A DNA stretch of 64,000 bases from Rana temporaria (taxonomy: Eukaryota; Chordata; Amphibia; Anura; Ranidae): the NCBI RefSeq assembly GCF_905171775.1, contig NC_053497.1, forward strand, positions 100,742,157-100,806,156, given 5' to 3'. The position numbers and the translations under genes are program-made. Shown piece after piece: positions 1 to 10,853 of this stretch. Position 1 is the stretch's first letter. Each line of letters opens with the position of its first letter. Under the pieces are notes generated by a model, which had not been told where the DNA came from, searched no databases, and was given only the letters and a program-made list of their open reading frames with translations.

Positions 1-430
1 GTACCAAAACTATTTTTTTTATCATTTTGTTCCTACAAATAGAGCTTTCTTTTGGTGGTATTTGATCACCAAATAAACAAGCCTGAAAATTTTGAAAAAA
101 AAAAACAGTTTTTCTTTGTTTTTGTTATAAAATTGTAAATAATAACTTTTTCTCCACTGATGGGCACTGATGAGACTGCACTGACAGGCACAGATGGGCT
201 CTGGTGAGGTGGCACTGATGAGGTGGCACTGATGACGAGGCACCAATATGCAGCACTGATATGCAGCACTGATGGCACTGATAGGCGGCACCGATGGGCA
301 CTGATAGGTCGCACTGATGGGCACTGATAGATGGCTCTGATAGGCAGAACTGATGAGTAGGCACTGGCAAGCTTTACTGCTGGACACTGATTGGCATCTA
401 GAAAGGGCACCGACTGGCACCTTTAAAGTT
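1..430 (+). repeat. TTAA-type ranid interspersed repeat, left end cut by the window
   Basis: The text around 36-75 (an AGAGCTTTCTTTTGGTGGTA block followed by A- and T-rich sequence) matches a block at 61144-61170 and, inverted, one near 30535-30560. All three therefore belong to one interspersed family. In this copy the unit runs into a GCACTGATGGGCACTGAT-type minisatellite. It has no coding capacity. The three overlapping ORFs on the opposite strand are readings through the tandem array. Confidence 0.75.
156..375. repeat. minisatellite of short GGCACTGAT units
   Basis: Degenerate tandem units of about 9-20 bp, such as GGCACTGAT, GGGCACTGATAG and GAGGTGGCACTGAT, repeat through the interval. 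The array sits inside the interspersed repeat that starts before the window. Irregular unit length suggests an old, diverged array. Confidence 0.85.
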
Positions 431-770
431 AATACCTGGTGGTCCTGGGTGGCATCCCTGGTGGCCCTGGGTGGGCATCCATGGTCAGCATCCCTGGTGG
501 TCCTGGGTGGGCATCCTCGTGTCAGGAGAGCAGCTGATCGGCTCTCCTCTACTCGCGTCTGTCAGAAGCGAGTGGAGGAAAAGACAAAAACCGTCTCTTC
601 CTGTTTACACTGTGATCAGCTGTGATAGGAACCAGCCGATCACATGGTAAAGAGTCTCTGTCATAGGCTCTTTACCCAGACTGACATACCACATCAACGA
701 TCGTCTCGCCCCCATGGGTGCACGATCGTGGGTCATCCTGATCATGTCATATGACGTCCGGTCAGGATAA
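431..770. repeat. short GGTGGTCCTGGGTGGGCATC tandem block and repeat remainder
   Basis: Bases 436-515 contain three to four partial copies of GGTGGTCCTGGGTGGGCATC. The remainder, to about 770, has the short inverted segments (GATCAGCTGTGAT, CACATGGTAAAGAG) seen in other interspersed repeats of this window. It is probably the far part of the element that starts before base 1. No gene is visible. Confidence 0.6.
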
Positions 771-789
771 CAGAATCACTTTGCACATT

Positions 790-1310
790 TCTATATGGCG
801 GTTGGGAAGTGTTTAAGGACTGATGAACTGCCACCATAGGATCCATTAAAGTGATGTACAACATTCATAGAATGGTTCTATGGAATTTAGACTGACTACA
901 TCACAAGTAATCCTGTGATACCCTTAAGATAACTAGGGAGCTGAATAACTAACAGTTCTAGCTGTGCATAAAGCCACTGTCCAAATATTTAATCGAGTAA
1001 CCCTTTTCCTGCAATAATGAGTCCTCCTTTCACTGGGTTTAACCCCTTATGCAATTCTGGCAAATGGTTGAAGATTGTCATGATTGGGTGATGAGGAATT
1101 AACAATCAACCTCCTTAGAACTAAAAACTCCAAATCCCACCCCCCCCCCCACCCTTTGCCAACTCAGTCACAACCTTCTTATACTCCTTAGGATCCTTTT
1201 TCAAAGTCTGTCAGACAGCTGGCGCAAAGCCTCCTCCCTATAATCACCAGAATCTATGACAACAATTAGACCACCCTTGTTTGAATTTTTATCACATGCA
1301 ACTTTACAGC
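790..1310 (-). pseudogene. Penelope-like element reverse transcriptase fossil
   Basis: Read on the minus strand with frameshifts and stops, three blocks recall Penelope-like reverse transcriptases in the right order. About 1292-1206 gives NSNKGGLIVVIDSGDYREEA followed by LRQLSD, like the KGG..VV.D...Y..EA.RQL block. About 1105-1000 gives HLPELHKGLNPVKG, like the LPK.HK....PGRPI block. About 960-915 gives LVIQLPSYLKGITGLL, like the LPSYLKDT block. The catalytic YxDD region is not recognisable. The element is clearly dead. The assignment is from family memory, so moderate confidence; another RT class is the alternative. Confidence 0.6.
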
Positions 1311-2757
1311 ATTCTCCTGTTGCACAGTTAGATTAATGGTCCCTTCTATGCCTAAGACTGGGAGCGGGACCTGAGACATACTACCTCCACGGAGGACTGG
1401 GATGATGCCTTTCTCCTTACCTTTAAGTTAGCCCAGCTATGTTACACAAAATGATTCCGTCAATATCTGATTAGTGCTGGAGATGTGAAGAGCCAGATTA
1501 TGCACACATCCATATTTGGGCTTCTTTCTGAGAATCAAACCTTACTAGCCAGTCATATTTCTAGTGAGATGTCTTATTATAGATAGAACATGGCTGGAGT
1601 CACCGGAAGTAGTCCTCCTCTCCATGATCCCTGGACCAATCAAAAAGGGCTCTTTTAGATTTCTCCTTATGGTGGGCTATGCCCTAGTTCCTAGACACGG
1701 TAAGTGCCACAAGACACCTACTGCCCAGAAATGGGTTTACAAACTCCTTGACCATAAATTATTCAATGTGCATGGAGGAGTTAATGGTGACAATCAATGA
1801 AAATTTCACCAAGTTCAGGCACGTGTGGTTTCCATGGATAGAGTTTTCTGACTCCCCCAAATGACTGCCATTTCTAAGCTGCTAGGCATTTACATACACT
1901 CATATGTAGAACCAGTAATAAAAATAGCTGTGCTACCCACTATACTCTATTAAGTATATATATATATATATAGTAACATAATTCTTTAAGTGCAAACTTA
2001 AGGTGCTGATAGTCCATAAAAGTGCAAAAGTGCTTCAAATAAAGTGCTGCAATTCTTGAACAAAAAGTGACTATGCGCCATTCTGAAAGAGGAATATCCA
2101 GTTCCTATCAAACCTCGCATGCCCTCTTAGGACTGAACTCACCGTAAATTGTTTAACTTCTGAGTATATACTGAGGTCGGTCAAACTGCACTTAATGCCT
2201 CTGGTCAGCCCCTCGTGGTATATCACCATCCAAAGCACCATAGTACTCCATAAACATAGGAAAGGAATCAAAATGATCTCATTGCCTAACACTTTGTATT
2301 AAAAACACCCTCACAGAACAATTAAAAGGTGTATGTGCACAATATCTAGTGCCTCCCCTGGCACCCGGACTAGTCTGCCGTCAATGTACTGGAATGCCGC
2401 TGCTCCAATGCACGCACAGTCCAGCGTGCGTTCCACCAAGTGGACGTGACATAGTGTTGTGCGTCTGCGCACCTACACATTGCGTCGTCAGGAGGCAGGG
2501 CCAACTACATATTTTTCACACTATAAATATGCCAACCTCCATTTTTCAAACTTTTTTTAAAACCAATCATTCTTTCTTTAATTCGTCAGCAGATCATTTT
2601 TATAATAAAAAATCACCATTAAAACCAGAACTGAATGATGCCATATGTAATTATGAAATACAGTGCCACCTTGTGGTAAATAGTGCCACTACCATTTTTC
2701 TCTCATAACAGAAGTCTACAATTAAGTTTTTATTACCTCATCTAAGACCTATATTTA

Positions 2758-2793
<36 letters not shown>

Positions 2794-2936
2794 AAAATTA
2801 AATCTTAAAAAAAATAACAATCTAGGGACACATGCAAAATCAATAGTCCATAATAAAACAATTTAAACCTATATCCATATTCAAACTGTAAAGTTTAAAT
2901 GTATTGAGCTCATGACTTCAATGTGTTTCTTTTTGT
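1311..2936. other. AT-rich intergenic sequence, two TA microsatellites
   Basis: No conserved reading frame is seen. The sequence holds an alternating TA run at 1955-1973 and a longer AT run at 2760-2790. The 78-codon frame at 1564-1800 has no recognisable motif and is probably chance. Part of 1310-1560 may be 5' sequence of the adjacent Penelope-like fossil. Confidence 0.6.
2760..2790. repeat. (AT)n microsatellite
   Basis: About fifteen uninterrupted AT dinucleotides. Confidence 0.95.
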
Positions 2937-2951
2937 GACACCATCTTTCTT

Positions 2952-3951
2952 CTTTCAATAAGTTTTTATTAAATATTTCATATAGGAATACAGTCATCAT
3001 ATATACTTTTCAAAAATAGATATGGCACCTAGAATCATCACATAGCCGAATGCTAATAAATCTTGTAACGTTTAATACAATTAAATAAATAAAATAATTC
3101 TTTGAGGAAAAAACAGAAGAAGTAGTGACTGTCTGGTAGGCTAAATAAAGTAGTAAAATTAACTACCCTCATGACCCAAGAAGGTCATTCTGAGTAAACT
3201 GTGGCTCGGATTCGAGGGCAACGCGGAGACCAGCCCCTCAGCACCCCGTATGGGATCCTGCTGTGCTAAGGGAAAGGTCCCCGGCCCCCGTTCCTCGCCA
3301 TCCCCCCCCCCCGCACCACTCTCACTAGTGCGGGCGAGTGGAGTGCAGCGGGATGCGAAAAACCCACTATGAAATTCCCCCTACAACATTTGCTATAAAT
3401 AGAGGAGTCTAACAAGACATTTAAGTGTCAGTATCATCGACCGTAATCCTGTAAAGATCGCTTGGTTAAAAAAAAAGAAAACAAGAGGATCTAGTACCAA
3501 AGGGATAGTCACATAAAGGTAATAGATTAGGAAATAGATAGAAGAAGAGGGAAAGAGGTCAGGGAAGGGAGGGGATCCAGAATGTCTAACATAGGGCTAG
3601 GCGGCAGTCAAGCTGTGACTTAAACGGGTGCCAGAGGAACACCGATATAGTCAGCCCAAGGTCCCCAGGTCTCAAGAAACATCTCAAAAGAATCATCCAG
3701 AATGCTGGATAACTTTTCTTGGGTCATGACCCATGAAATTTTTTGCTTAGCAACCGATACCATCGGCTTGGGTTGTTTCCAGGATTTTGCAATGGCTATT
3801 TTGGCACCAAGCAGAATAAAGTGCATTAATTTTTGAGTAGGTTTGGCCAGTAGAGGGATATGGGCATTCAGGAGAGCTACCTCTGGAGACCTAGGAATCC
3901 GGGTCCCTGTCACTGTGAATATCATGTTGAAGATGATTCTCCAGAAGGAGC
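2952..3951 (-). mobile_element. 5'-truncated L1 non-LTR retrotransposon
   Basis: The exact 15-base word GACACCATCTTTCTT occurs at 2937-2951 and at 3952-3966, flanking the element as a target site duplication. On the minus strand the insert starts with an ORF2 3' fragment and ends, at the low-coordinate side, with an AATAAA signal in the final 30 bases and no long poly(A). Truncation at the 5' end together with a 15-bp duplication is the normal outcome of L1 target-primed reverse transcription. The duplication is perfect, so the insertion may be fairly young. Confidence 0.88.
3620..3925 (-). pseudogene. L1 ORF2 C-terminal fragment (101 codons)
   Basis: The frame carries ILLGAKIAIAKSWKQP, followed by KQKISWVMTQEKLSSI and a WGPW block. 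This is the pattern at the C-terminal end of vertebrate L1/Tx1-like ORF2 proteins (an LL.AKI.IAK.WK segment, then a K.KI.W.M..EKL segment). A full ORF2 protein carries endonuclease and reverse transcriptase for target-primed integration; here only the extreme C terminus survives, with no catalytic motif. The apparent start ATG is internal and not biological. The frame lies wholly within the insertion bounded by the 15-bp duplication, and its stop near 3620 leaves about 670 bases of 3' UTR. Confidence 0.85.
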
Positions 3952-3966
3952 GACACCATCTTTCTT

Positions 3967-5330
3967 AAATTCGATCCAATGTTTATTGGCTTTATCAGTC
4001 TATTGCAAGTTTGTATAGTCTTTTTTTTTATTTTATGCTAGCTGACTGTTTTTTATTTTTTTGTGGATTATACTCCATGTCATTGAGTATACCGCCATAC
4101 CTGAAGTATTATGTTCAAATGTACTTTTTGGCTATTGTCATTGTGCCATATTCTCCAATATTCTTAAAAAAAAAGTAATGCCTCCTCACAGCGGCTCTTT
4201 GCAGGTGCTTTTAACCCTTTATTCGGCTGCTAGCAGGGGTTAAAATCTCCCAGCTTGCGGCCGAAAAGAGCCTCTAAAATGATGGTAAAGCGTCGCTAAA
4301 GCTAGCGGCAATTTACCACCGACATCCCCGTGCTTTCAGTGTGTTAGGGCTCTTAGTATTTCGATGTAGTCAGCAATGGTTTATAAGAAACTCCTTCCAG
4401 GGATCAGAGGATTAGAGGCACAGAGGTCCTCAGAAGGCACCTTGCAATGCTGTATATTCGGGAAAGGGGTTTTTCTTTGCTTCCTCTAAGATGGTGTCAG
4501 TAAATTGGCTATTTTATGCTTGCACTGGTGAGCTAATAGAGTGGCCAACCAATAGCAGCCCCTTATCCTGGGGCCCATGCACAGGAATTTGAACATACAA
4601 GTTTCCATTTTCCAAAATTCAAGGTTGTCTACCACCGCACTATTGTATGGTCAGCTAAGGAGGATGTGTAGTTCCCAGTTACAGGAAGAGAAAACATCTT
4701 CTGACAATAAGGCCCAGTTATTGCTTATTTTGTGACAAGGGTTGCAGAAACAGAAAACCAACACCAAATGAATGTCAAAAGAGAAGTATGGGTTTTATTT
4801 AGTTTTTTTTTTTTTTTTTTGCAGGTTTATACTTACCTAGGTGGATGTAGCATCAGGCCGATGCTGTATCTGTCCCCCGTCACCTCTAAGCTGAGAACCG
4901 AGCCATAAAACATTGCTGATAGCTCGCTTCTCACAGCTTCCCGAGCAGAGAGCTGCAGACTGTCAATCAGCATCTCTCCTCTAGGTCTCCCCCTCGCTCA
5001 CTGGAGCGCTGAGCTGTGTAGGGGCGGATAGCGGACATCTCAGTCTCTCTGCGGCTCGCTGAGAGCCTGAGACAGGTATCAGACCTGGCGAATCCAGACT
5101 CTGTGGTTGGGATGACGCGGTGCCAGGACTGATTTCTGTGACGTCAGCAGAGAGTAGACTTCAGACCGCTCTCTGCTGAAAAGGGTCACAGGAGTCCAAA
5201 ACGAATTGCACTCTTGTGACCCATAGAAGATGCCCAACCAAACAAGCTCAGGCTGTACTATGTATAGAAGTGAATATAACATTACATAGATCACCTGTGA
5301 CATGTTATATTTACATAAGGTATAGCAGCA
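3967..5330. other. unassigned intergenic sequence
   Basis: No gene is supported. 4160-4330 has the look of an interspersed repeat (a GC-rich patch with GCGGCTCTTTGCAGG). 4808-4822 is a T run followed by GCAGGTTTATACTTACC, which resembles the inner part of the TTAA elements near 13.3 and 49.1 kb. 4860-5070 is a moderately GC-rich stretch without an open frame. Confidence 0.5.
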
Positions 5331-5334
5331 CAAA

Positions 5335-5625
5335 TGTTACATAGTTAATCTGGTTGAAAAAAGACACAAGTCCACCCAGTTCAATCAACATAGAAAAAAA
5401 AAACACACAAATAGGAAACCTCCATATACACAATGCGAAACCCACCGTTGATCCAGAGGAAAGCAAAAAGAAAACTCAATAAAGTATGATCCAATTTGCT
5501 GCAGAGGTGGGGAATTCCTTCCTGATCCCCCGAGAGGCAATCGGATATTCCCTGGATCAACTTTACTGATAAATATTAGTATCCAGTTATATTATGTACA
5601 TGTTAATCCCTAGGAAACCTGATAG
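5335..5625 (-). repeat. interspersed repeat copy 1 (inverted relative to copy 2)
   Basis: The text from AACCTGACTGACT-like sequence through GACACAAGTCC, GTTGATCCAGAGGAA, GATCCAATTTGCTGCAG and CTGGATCAACTTTAC is, in reverse complement, the same as 6140-6390. The two copies form a loose inverted pair about 360 bases apart. I do not assign the family; the sequence is reminiscent of a LINE-derived vertebrate repeat. Confidence 0.8.
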
Positions 5626-5946
5626 GCCTATTGTAGCATCACCATGAGGATGTACTGTATATAAATGTAAAGACACTTTTAAAGCCTACATATACTCTAA
5701 ATGAATGCTATCAATTCGGCTGCACAGCTATATCATGAATATTTCAAAAGGCTGACAAGATAATTGAACTGATGGGTAAAGTGTAGTAAAATTTCTCATA
5801 GAGCAAAATTCTATGATTCTCTGGTTTCATTAACAGTGTACTAGAATAGTAGCACACATATGTGCATCGATCATAACAGCTATGAATAAAACTCTAGGGT
5901 CATTATTGATCAGTGGTACTGAGAAATAATTTTGGTAACCATGAGT
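5626..5946. other. spacer between inverted repeat copies
   Basis: AT-rich sequence without an open frame or recognisable element. Confidence 0.5.
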
Positions 5947-6393
5947 TATTCACTCATGGGTCATAACAGAGGACAAGGGGGCACTATTTATGTCTACAGG
6001 AAAAAAAATGTAATCTCCAAATATGGAAAGGTTTCTTCTCAGTAAGAGCTGTGAAAATGTGGAATAGACTCACTCCAAAGGGGGTTCTGGCCAGCTCAGT
6101 AGATTGCTTTAAAAAAAAAAAAAGACCTGAATTTTTTTCTAAATGTACATAATATAACTGGGTACTGACATTTATAGGTAAAGTTGATCCAGGGAAAATC
6201 AGATTGCCTCTCGGGAGATCAGGAAGATTTTTTTCCCCTGCTGTAGCAAATTGGATCGTGCTTTGCTGGGGTTTTTTGCCTTCCTCTGGATCAACTGTGG
6301 GCGAAGGATTGTGTATATGGGATGTTTTTTTTTTTGGTTGAACTAGATGGACTTGTGTCTTTTTTTCAACCTGACTGACTATGTAACTATGAG
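5947..6393 (+). repeat. interspersed repeat copy 2, longer
   Basis: This copy shares about 250 bases with the reverse complement of 5335-5625 and extends further left (GGTTTCTTCTCAGTAAGAGC and on). The 143-codon frame on the opposite strand runs through it; it may preserve a trace of an ancestral coding element, but no domain motif is visible. Confidence 0.8.
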
Positions 6394-6757
6394 TTGGTAT
6401 CAAAATAATTCCCAATTAAAGTGTGTGTCCAGACTAACCCTTGCCTGACTTAAATGCATTTCTTAACCCCAAACCAAAGGTTTCATATATTACAGCTTTT
6501 CTTTATATAGACCTGGTAATATTGCAAAGTACACATTTCCTGTACCTGGGTGGCTATGCTCACTCAATGGAGGGGGGGAATTGTTGTCACCCTGACTAGA
6601 CTTGAAATATGTATTTCCCTGCTCATCTCTTTTACATGTGGGTGGAGGGATAAGTAGTTTACTGAAAAAGGAGTTAATAAGGATACTGGATTTCTGGCAA
6701 GATCAACTGCCAATTTCTGTACTTGTTGAAAATGTAAACTATTGCAGCCACCACATC
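6394..6757. other. unassigned intergenic sequence
   Basis: No gene or clear repeat is visible in this stretch, which ends at the TAA target site of the next MITE. Confidence 0.5.
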
Positions 6758-6760
6758 TAA

Positions 6761-7321
6761 TGCCGCGTACACACGACCGTTTTTCGGGTTCTAAAAAATT
6801 AAGTTTTTTTTATGTCATTAAAAACGATCGTGTGTGGGCTTCAGAGCATTTTTTGTGTTCTGAAAAACGTGCAAATTTTTTTCGAACATGCTCTATTTTT
6901 TCACTAAGTTTTTTATGTTGTCGTTTTTCGGGTTGTAAAAAATGGTCGTGTGTGGGCTTTAACGACGTGAAAAATCTGCGCATTCTCAGAAGCAAGATAT
7001 AAGACGTGAGCGCTCGTTATGGTAAAACTACCGTTCGTAATGGAGTAAGCACATTCATCACGCTGTAACAGACAGAAAAGCGCAAATCGTCTTTTACTAA
7101 CACAAAATCAGCTTAAGCAGCCCAAAGGGTGGCGTCATCCGAATGGAACTTCCCCTTTATAGTGCCGTTGTACGTGTTGTACGTCACTGCGCTTTGCTAG
7201 AGCATTTTATTTTCACGATAGTGTGTAGGCAAGACCGTTTTAATGATCAAGTTGAAAAAAACTTTGTTTTTTCTAGAGCCTGAAAAACGTCGTTTTTTAG
7301 AACCCGAAAAATTACGTGGCA
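6761..7321. mobile_element. complete MITE, family with TTTTTCGGGTTCTAAAAAA arms
   Basis: Terminal inverted repeats start TGCCGCGTACACACGACCG and end as the complement of TGCCACGTAATTTTTCGGG. TAA is duplicated at 6758-6760 and 7322-7324. A 3-bp TAA/TTA duplication is the habit of PIF/Harbinger-type transposons, so mobilisation by such a transposase is inferred. Partial relatives lie at 39857-40317 and 50272-50791. The ORFs on both strands here arise from the T- and A-rich arms and are not genes. Confidence 0.85.
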
Positions 7322-7324
7322 TAA

Positions 7325-7749
7325 GAACTGGTAAACTACAGTATATAACATTTTTATTCATGGGTTTCGATATTTTTAATCTAGCATCGGAGTCTCCAAA
7401 CTTTGGCCCACGGGCCACATCCAGTATGTAGCAACTGTCCATGAAAATAACCCAGTTGGTTGGCAGTTAATGCGCTGGTCTATGTATCGTAATATGGAGA
7501 CCATCACATCCACTGCCTGCCAGAAGTTACCTTCCTCCAGTCCCTCGCCAAGATCCCCCCACGCTATGTTTGATTGCTAGGACCACCAGTGTCCTAACAA
7601 CCAAAGATGTGATTGCCCCACCCTAAGCATTTACAGGAGGACCTGACTTCCTCTGTTTAGACCTGCTTGGCCTCCCAGTGCACTGCACCCTGAAGGGTAA
7701 GGGTAAACTATGCTGCGCACATATTCATGTAAGGGTTTGGGGTTAGGGG
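7325..7749. other. unassigned intergenic sequence
   Basis: No reading frame or repeat signature is recognised. Confidence 0.5.
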
Positions 7750-8195
7750 GGGGCTCTGATGGGAGCTACTGGAAATAGAAGGGGACTCTGATGAGCACAC
7801 CTTGATGTAAGGGGGGAATCTGATGAGCACTTCTGGATATAAGAGGGGACTCTGATGGGCACCAATTGGATGTGAGGAAGGACTCTGATGGACACTCTTG
7901 GATATAAGAGGGGACTCTGATGGGCAATCCTGGATATTATTATTATTATACACGATTTATATAGCACCAACAGTTTACGCAGCACTTTACAATATAGAGG
8001 GGGGGGGCAGCAGAATTACAGTGCAATACAGAAAGTACAGGAGGACCCTACTCATAGAGCTTACATTCTAAAGGGAGGGGGTGGTGGTACAAAAGGTAAT
8101 AGCTGCAGAGAATGATTTGATGGGGGTGGCTAAGAGGGGACTCTGATGAGCACTCCTAGATGTTAGGGGGAACTCTGATGGGCATTCCTGGACTG
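7750..8195. repeat. minisatellite (unit about 30 bp) interrupted by an interspersed repeat
   Basis: Units of the form GGGGACTCTGATGGGCAC plus CTCCTGGATATAAGAG repeat from 7750 to 7935 and resume at about 8129-8195. The intervening 7936-8128 starts with a TTATTATTATTATA run, then ATTTATATAGCACCAACAG, and is a typical anuran interspersed repeat inserted into the array. Confidence 0.8.
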
Positions 8196-8635
8196 AATTT
8201 TTTTTAGCCTGCAAATTTTTCTAAAATATACAACGTGGCCATCTTACTTAAAACTTGAGACCGCTGATCTAGTAAATCTACAAAATAGGTATTGACACTG
8301 ATTGGTATCATCCAATCAAAAGGCACTTCTGTGATATGACTACCATACATTGAAAGTTGAATGGCTGCTATGAATTAGAGCCCTTTAGAAGTTATCAATG
8401 CAAATTGCACTGAATTATCTAGAATACCTTTATGTCAACAATACCGTATACCTTAGTAATTACTTCACTAATAATAAATTATAGTTCTTCTGAACTTACA
8501 GGAAACAAGTAGTGCTATTGTGGTTCTATGTCAATCTTAATAATCTTCTAGAAAACAAATAAGAAACAAAATCCCTAATCAAGTGATGAATGGGCTCTCA
8601 GAAGCTCTGACATCATTGTACCTAAACCTGGTGTT
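8196..8635. other. unassigned AT-rich sequence
   Basis: No gene, tandem repeat or terminal inverted repeat is seen. Confidence 0.5.
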
Positions 8636-8838
8636 AGCATTCATCATCTGAGTCTAGACTTTCTTTCTTTAGAAGCCGTAACGCTGTAGCCTTCTGTACT
8701 GAAATGAGATGAGTGAAAATGGCTTTCATTGATTCATAATTAATAATAATTAAAGGGTCACTAAAGGAAAAAAATTTTTTAGCTAAATAGCTTCCTTTAC
8801 CTTACTGCAGTACTGGTTTCATGTCCTCATTGTTCGTT
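8636..8838. repeat. duplicated segment B, first copy (203 bp)
   Basis: By eye the segment is identical to 9797-9999. It contains the first 80-odd bases of a TTAA element beginning TTAAAGGGTCACTAAAGG, whose complete copy continues only from the second B. The first copy is broken off at 8838, where segment A starts. Confidence 0.95.
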
Positions 8839-9168
8839 AAAAATCACAGTTAGGACTGCAGTTACACAGAGTGCCGTGACGTGGCCTGCAGCTTCCCAGA
8901 CATTTGCAAATGACTGCAACTGAACCTCTGTTTTAATCACATACAGTTAGACAGATTAATTTGGTTTTGTGCTTCTTTGGTTTGGTATTTTTGAGCCTGG
9001 TCCTTATGGTAAGAATTTTTTACATTTCCATATGTATACTTAATCGCATATTGCTAATCGCATCTCATTTAAAGTCCCAACCGTCCATATTTTATCCTTA
9101 CAGGGATGGAGGCCTGTGGTGACTTAAACCACATGCCTCATATAAAGTCCCAACCCCATTTTTTAACA
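8837..9168. repeat. duplicated segment A, first copy (332 bp)
   Basis: The segment is identical by eye to 9466-9797, with a constant offset of 629. It starts TTAAAAATCACAG and ends CCCATTTTTTAACA. The first two bases overlap the end of segment B, that is, the junction has 2 bp of shared sequence. Confidence 0.95.
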
Positions 9169-9465
9169 TTAACCAGGGATGGAGATGCGATTTCAGGAGT
9201 GTCACACATTGCCTCCACAGATCTGCCACCAACAAGTTAATTTATGCATTGTCGTTTTTTGACTAGCTGACCCAGTTTGATGTGGTCCGCACCCAGTTTG
9301 GTGGTATTTTGGCTTGGTAGGCATGTTTTGGTTTCACCCCTGTTTTTTGTATTTTGTTTTTTCAGTGCTCTCATTTGCCAGACCAACCATAGATAGGGGC
9401 GGTTCTATGTTGCCTTCTGCTCCCTGTCTATTAATTAGCACACCTGGGTTCCTCCTTTGGAGGCC

Positions 9466-9797
9466 TTAAAAATCACAGTTAGGACTGCAGTTACACAGAG
9501 TGCCGTGACGTGGCCTGCAGCTTCCCAGACATTTGCAAATGACTGCAACTGAACCTCTGTTTTAATCACATACAGTTAGACAGATTAATTTGGTTTTGTG
9601 CTTCTTTGGTTTGGTATTTTTGAGCCTGGTCCTTATGGTAAGAATTTTTTACATTTCCATATGTATACTTAATCGCATATTGCTAATCGCATCTCATTTA
9701 AAGTCCCAACCGTCCATATTTTATCCTTACAGGGATGGAGGCCTGTGGTGACTTAAACCACATGCCTCATATAAAGTCCCAACCCCATTTTTTAACA
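9466..9797. repeat. duplicated segment A, second copy
   Basis: Identical to 8837-9168. It is separated from it by the single-copy segment C (9169-9465) and joined directly to the second copy of B with a one-base overlap at 9797. Confidence 0.95.
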
Positions 9798-9999
9798 GCA
9801 TTCATCATCTGAGTCTAGACTTTCTTTCTTTAGAAGCCGTAACGCTGTAGCCTTCTGTACTGAAATGAGATGAGTGAAAATGGCTTTCATTGATTCATAA
9901 TTAATAATAATTAAAGGGTCACTAAAGGAAAAAAATTTTTTAGCTAAATAGCTTCCTTTACCTTACTGCAGTACTGGTTTCATGTCCTCATTGTTCGTT
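9797..9999. repeat. duplicated segment B, second copy
   Basis: Identical to 8636-8838. This copy continues without a break into the remainder of the TTAA element that ends at 10384, so it is likely the ancestral right-hand context. Confidence 0.95.
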
Positions 10000-10384
10000 T
10001 TTGCTTTGAAGTTGCTGTAATTCTGCTGTGATCTCCACACTTCCTGGTTGCCTGTTTCCTTATAACCATCATACTGGGAGATTTTCACGGTGGTCTAAGC
10101 TGTCATTACTGTGTGTCTAAAACTCCTCAGAACCAATCAGATTCATTTTAAAAACAAAACACTGCCCTGGATTTGTTTGTTTTTGTTCTGTGAGTCTTCC
10201 CGACTCACCTCTCACCCGGAACTTCATGTATGTCCTTTAAAACCGAAAGTAAAACTAGAGGCACATTATATGATAGATTAAATTCAATTTTTAATCATTT
10301 TAAAAAGCAATCAGTTAACTTTTATGTCTCTATACCCAATAAACAGTCATTTCAGCAAAAAAAATGTTTTCCTTTAGTGACCCT
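9915..10384. mobile_element. TTAA-flanked MITE (AGGGTCACTAAAGG ends)
   Basis: TTAA at 9911-9914 and 10385-10388 brackets termini AGGGTCACTAAAGGAAAA and its complement TTTTCCTTTAGTGACCCT. Exact TTAA duplication is characteristic of piggyBac-type transposition. The element has no coding capacity. Related elements with AGGGGTTGTAAAGG or AGGAACACTAAAGG ends occur at 13280, 23790, 42116 and 49055. Confidence 0.85.
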
Positions 10385-10575
10385 TTAAGGGATATGCCAC
10401 ACTAGAACTTTGCAGCAAATGTCTGTAGAAGATGAATATCTTTCTGCTTGTTCTCTCTGTTTATTTGTGGCCATGGTCATTAGCAACTGCATTGGGTAAC
10501 ATACACTCACTGGCCATTTTATTAGGTATACTTGTTCAATTGCTTGGTAACACAAATTGCTAATCAGCCAATCAC

Positions 10576-10853
10576 ATGGCAGCAAATCAATGTATTCAGG
10601 CATCTAGATTTTGGGAAGACGACTTGCTGAAGTTCAAACAGAGCATAAGAATGGGAAAGAAAGGTGATTTAGGTGACTTTGAACATGCCATGGTTGTTGG
10701 TGCCACATGGGCTGGTCTGAGTATTTCAAAAACGACTTATCTACTGGGATTTTCACGTACAACCATCTCTAGGGTTTATAGAGAATGGTCCGAAAAAAGA
10801 AAAAATATTCAGTAAGCGGCAGCTGTGTGGGTGAAAATGCCTTGTTGAGGTCA
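10576..10853 (+). pseudogene. Tc1 transposase, N-terminal DNA-binding part
   Basis: The frame reads MGKKGDLGDFEHAMVVGATW, then AGLSISKTTYLLGFSRTTIS and RVYREWSEK. This is the helix-turn-helix (paired-like) N terminus of a Tc1 transposase, which binds the terminal inverted repeats. The frame stops at about 10815 through a small indel, just before the first insertion. The preceding codons (MAANQ...) read through from the upstream repeat region; the family start is probably the MGKKG methionine. A full transposase is around 340 residues, so only about a fifth is here. Confidence 0.9.

Noticed and set aside
5984..6415. 143-codon minus-strand ORF
   Set aside because: Covers an interspersed repeat whose inverted copy at 5335-5625 does not keep the frame.
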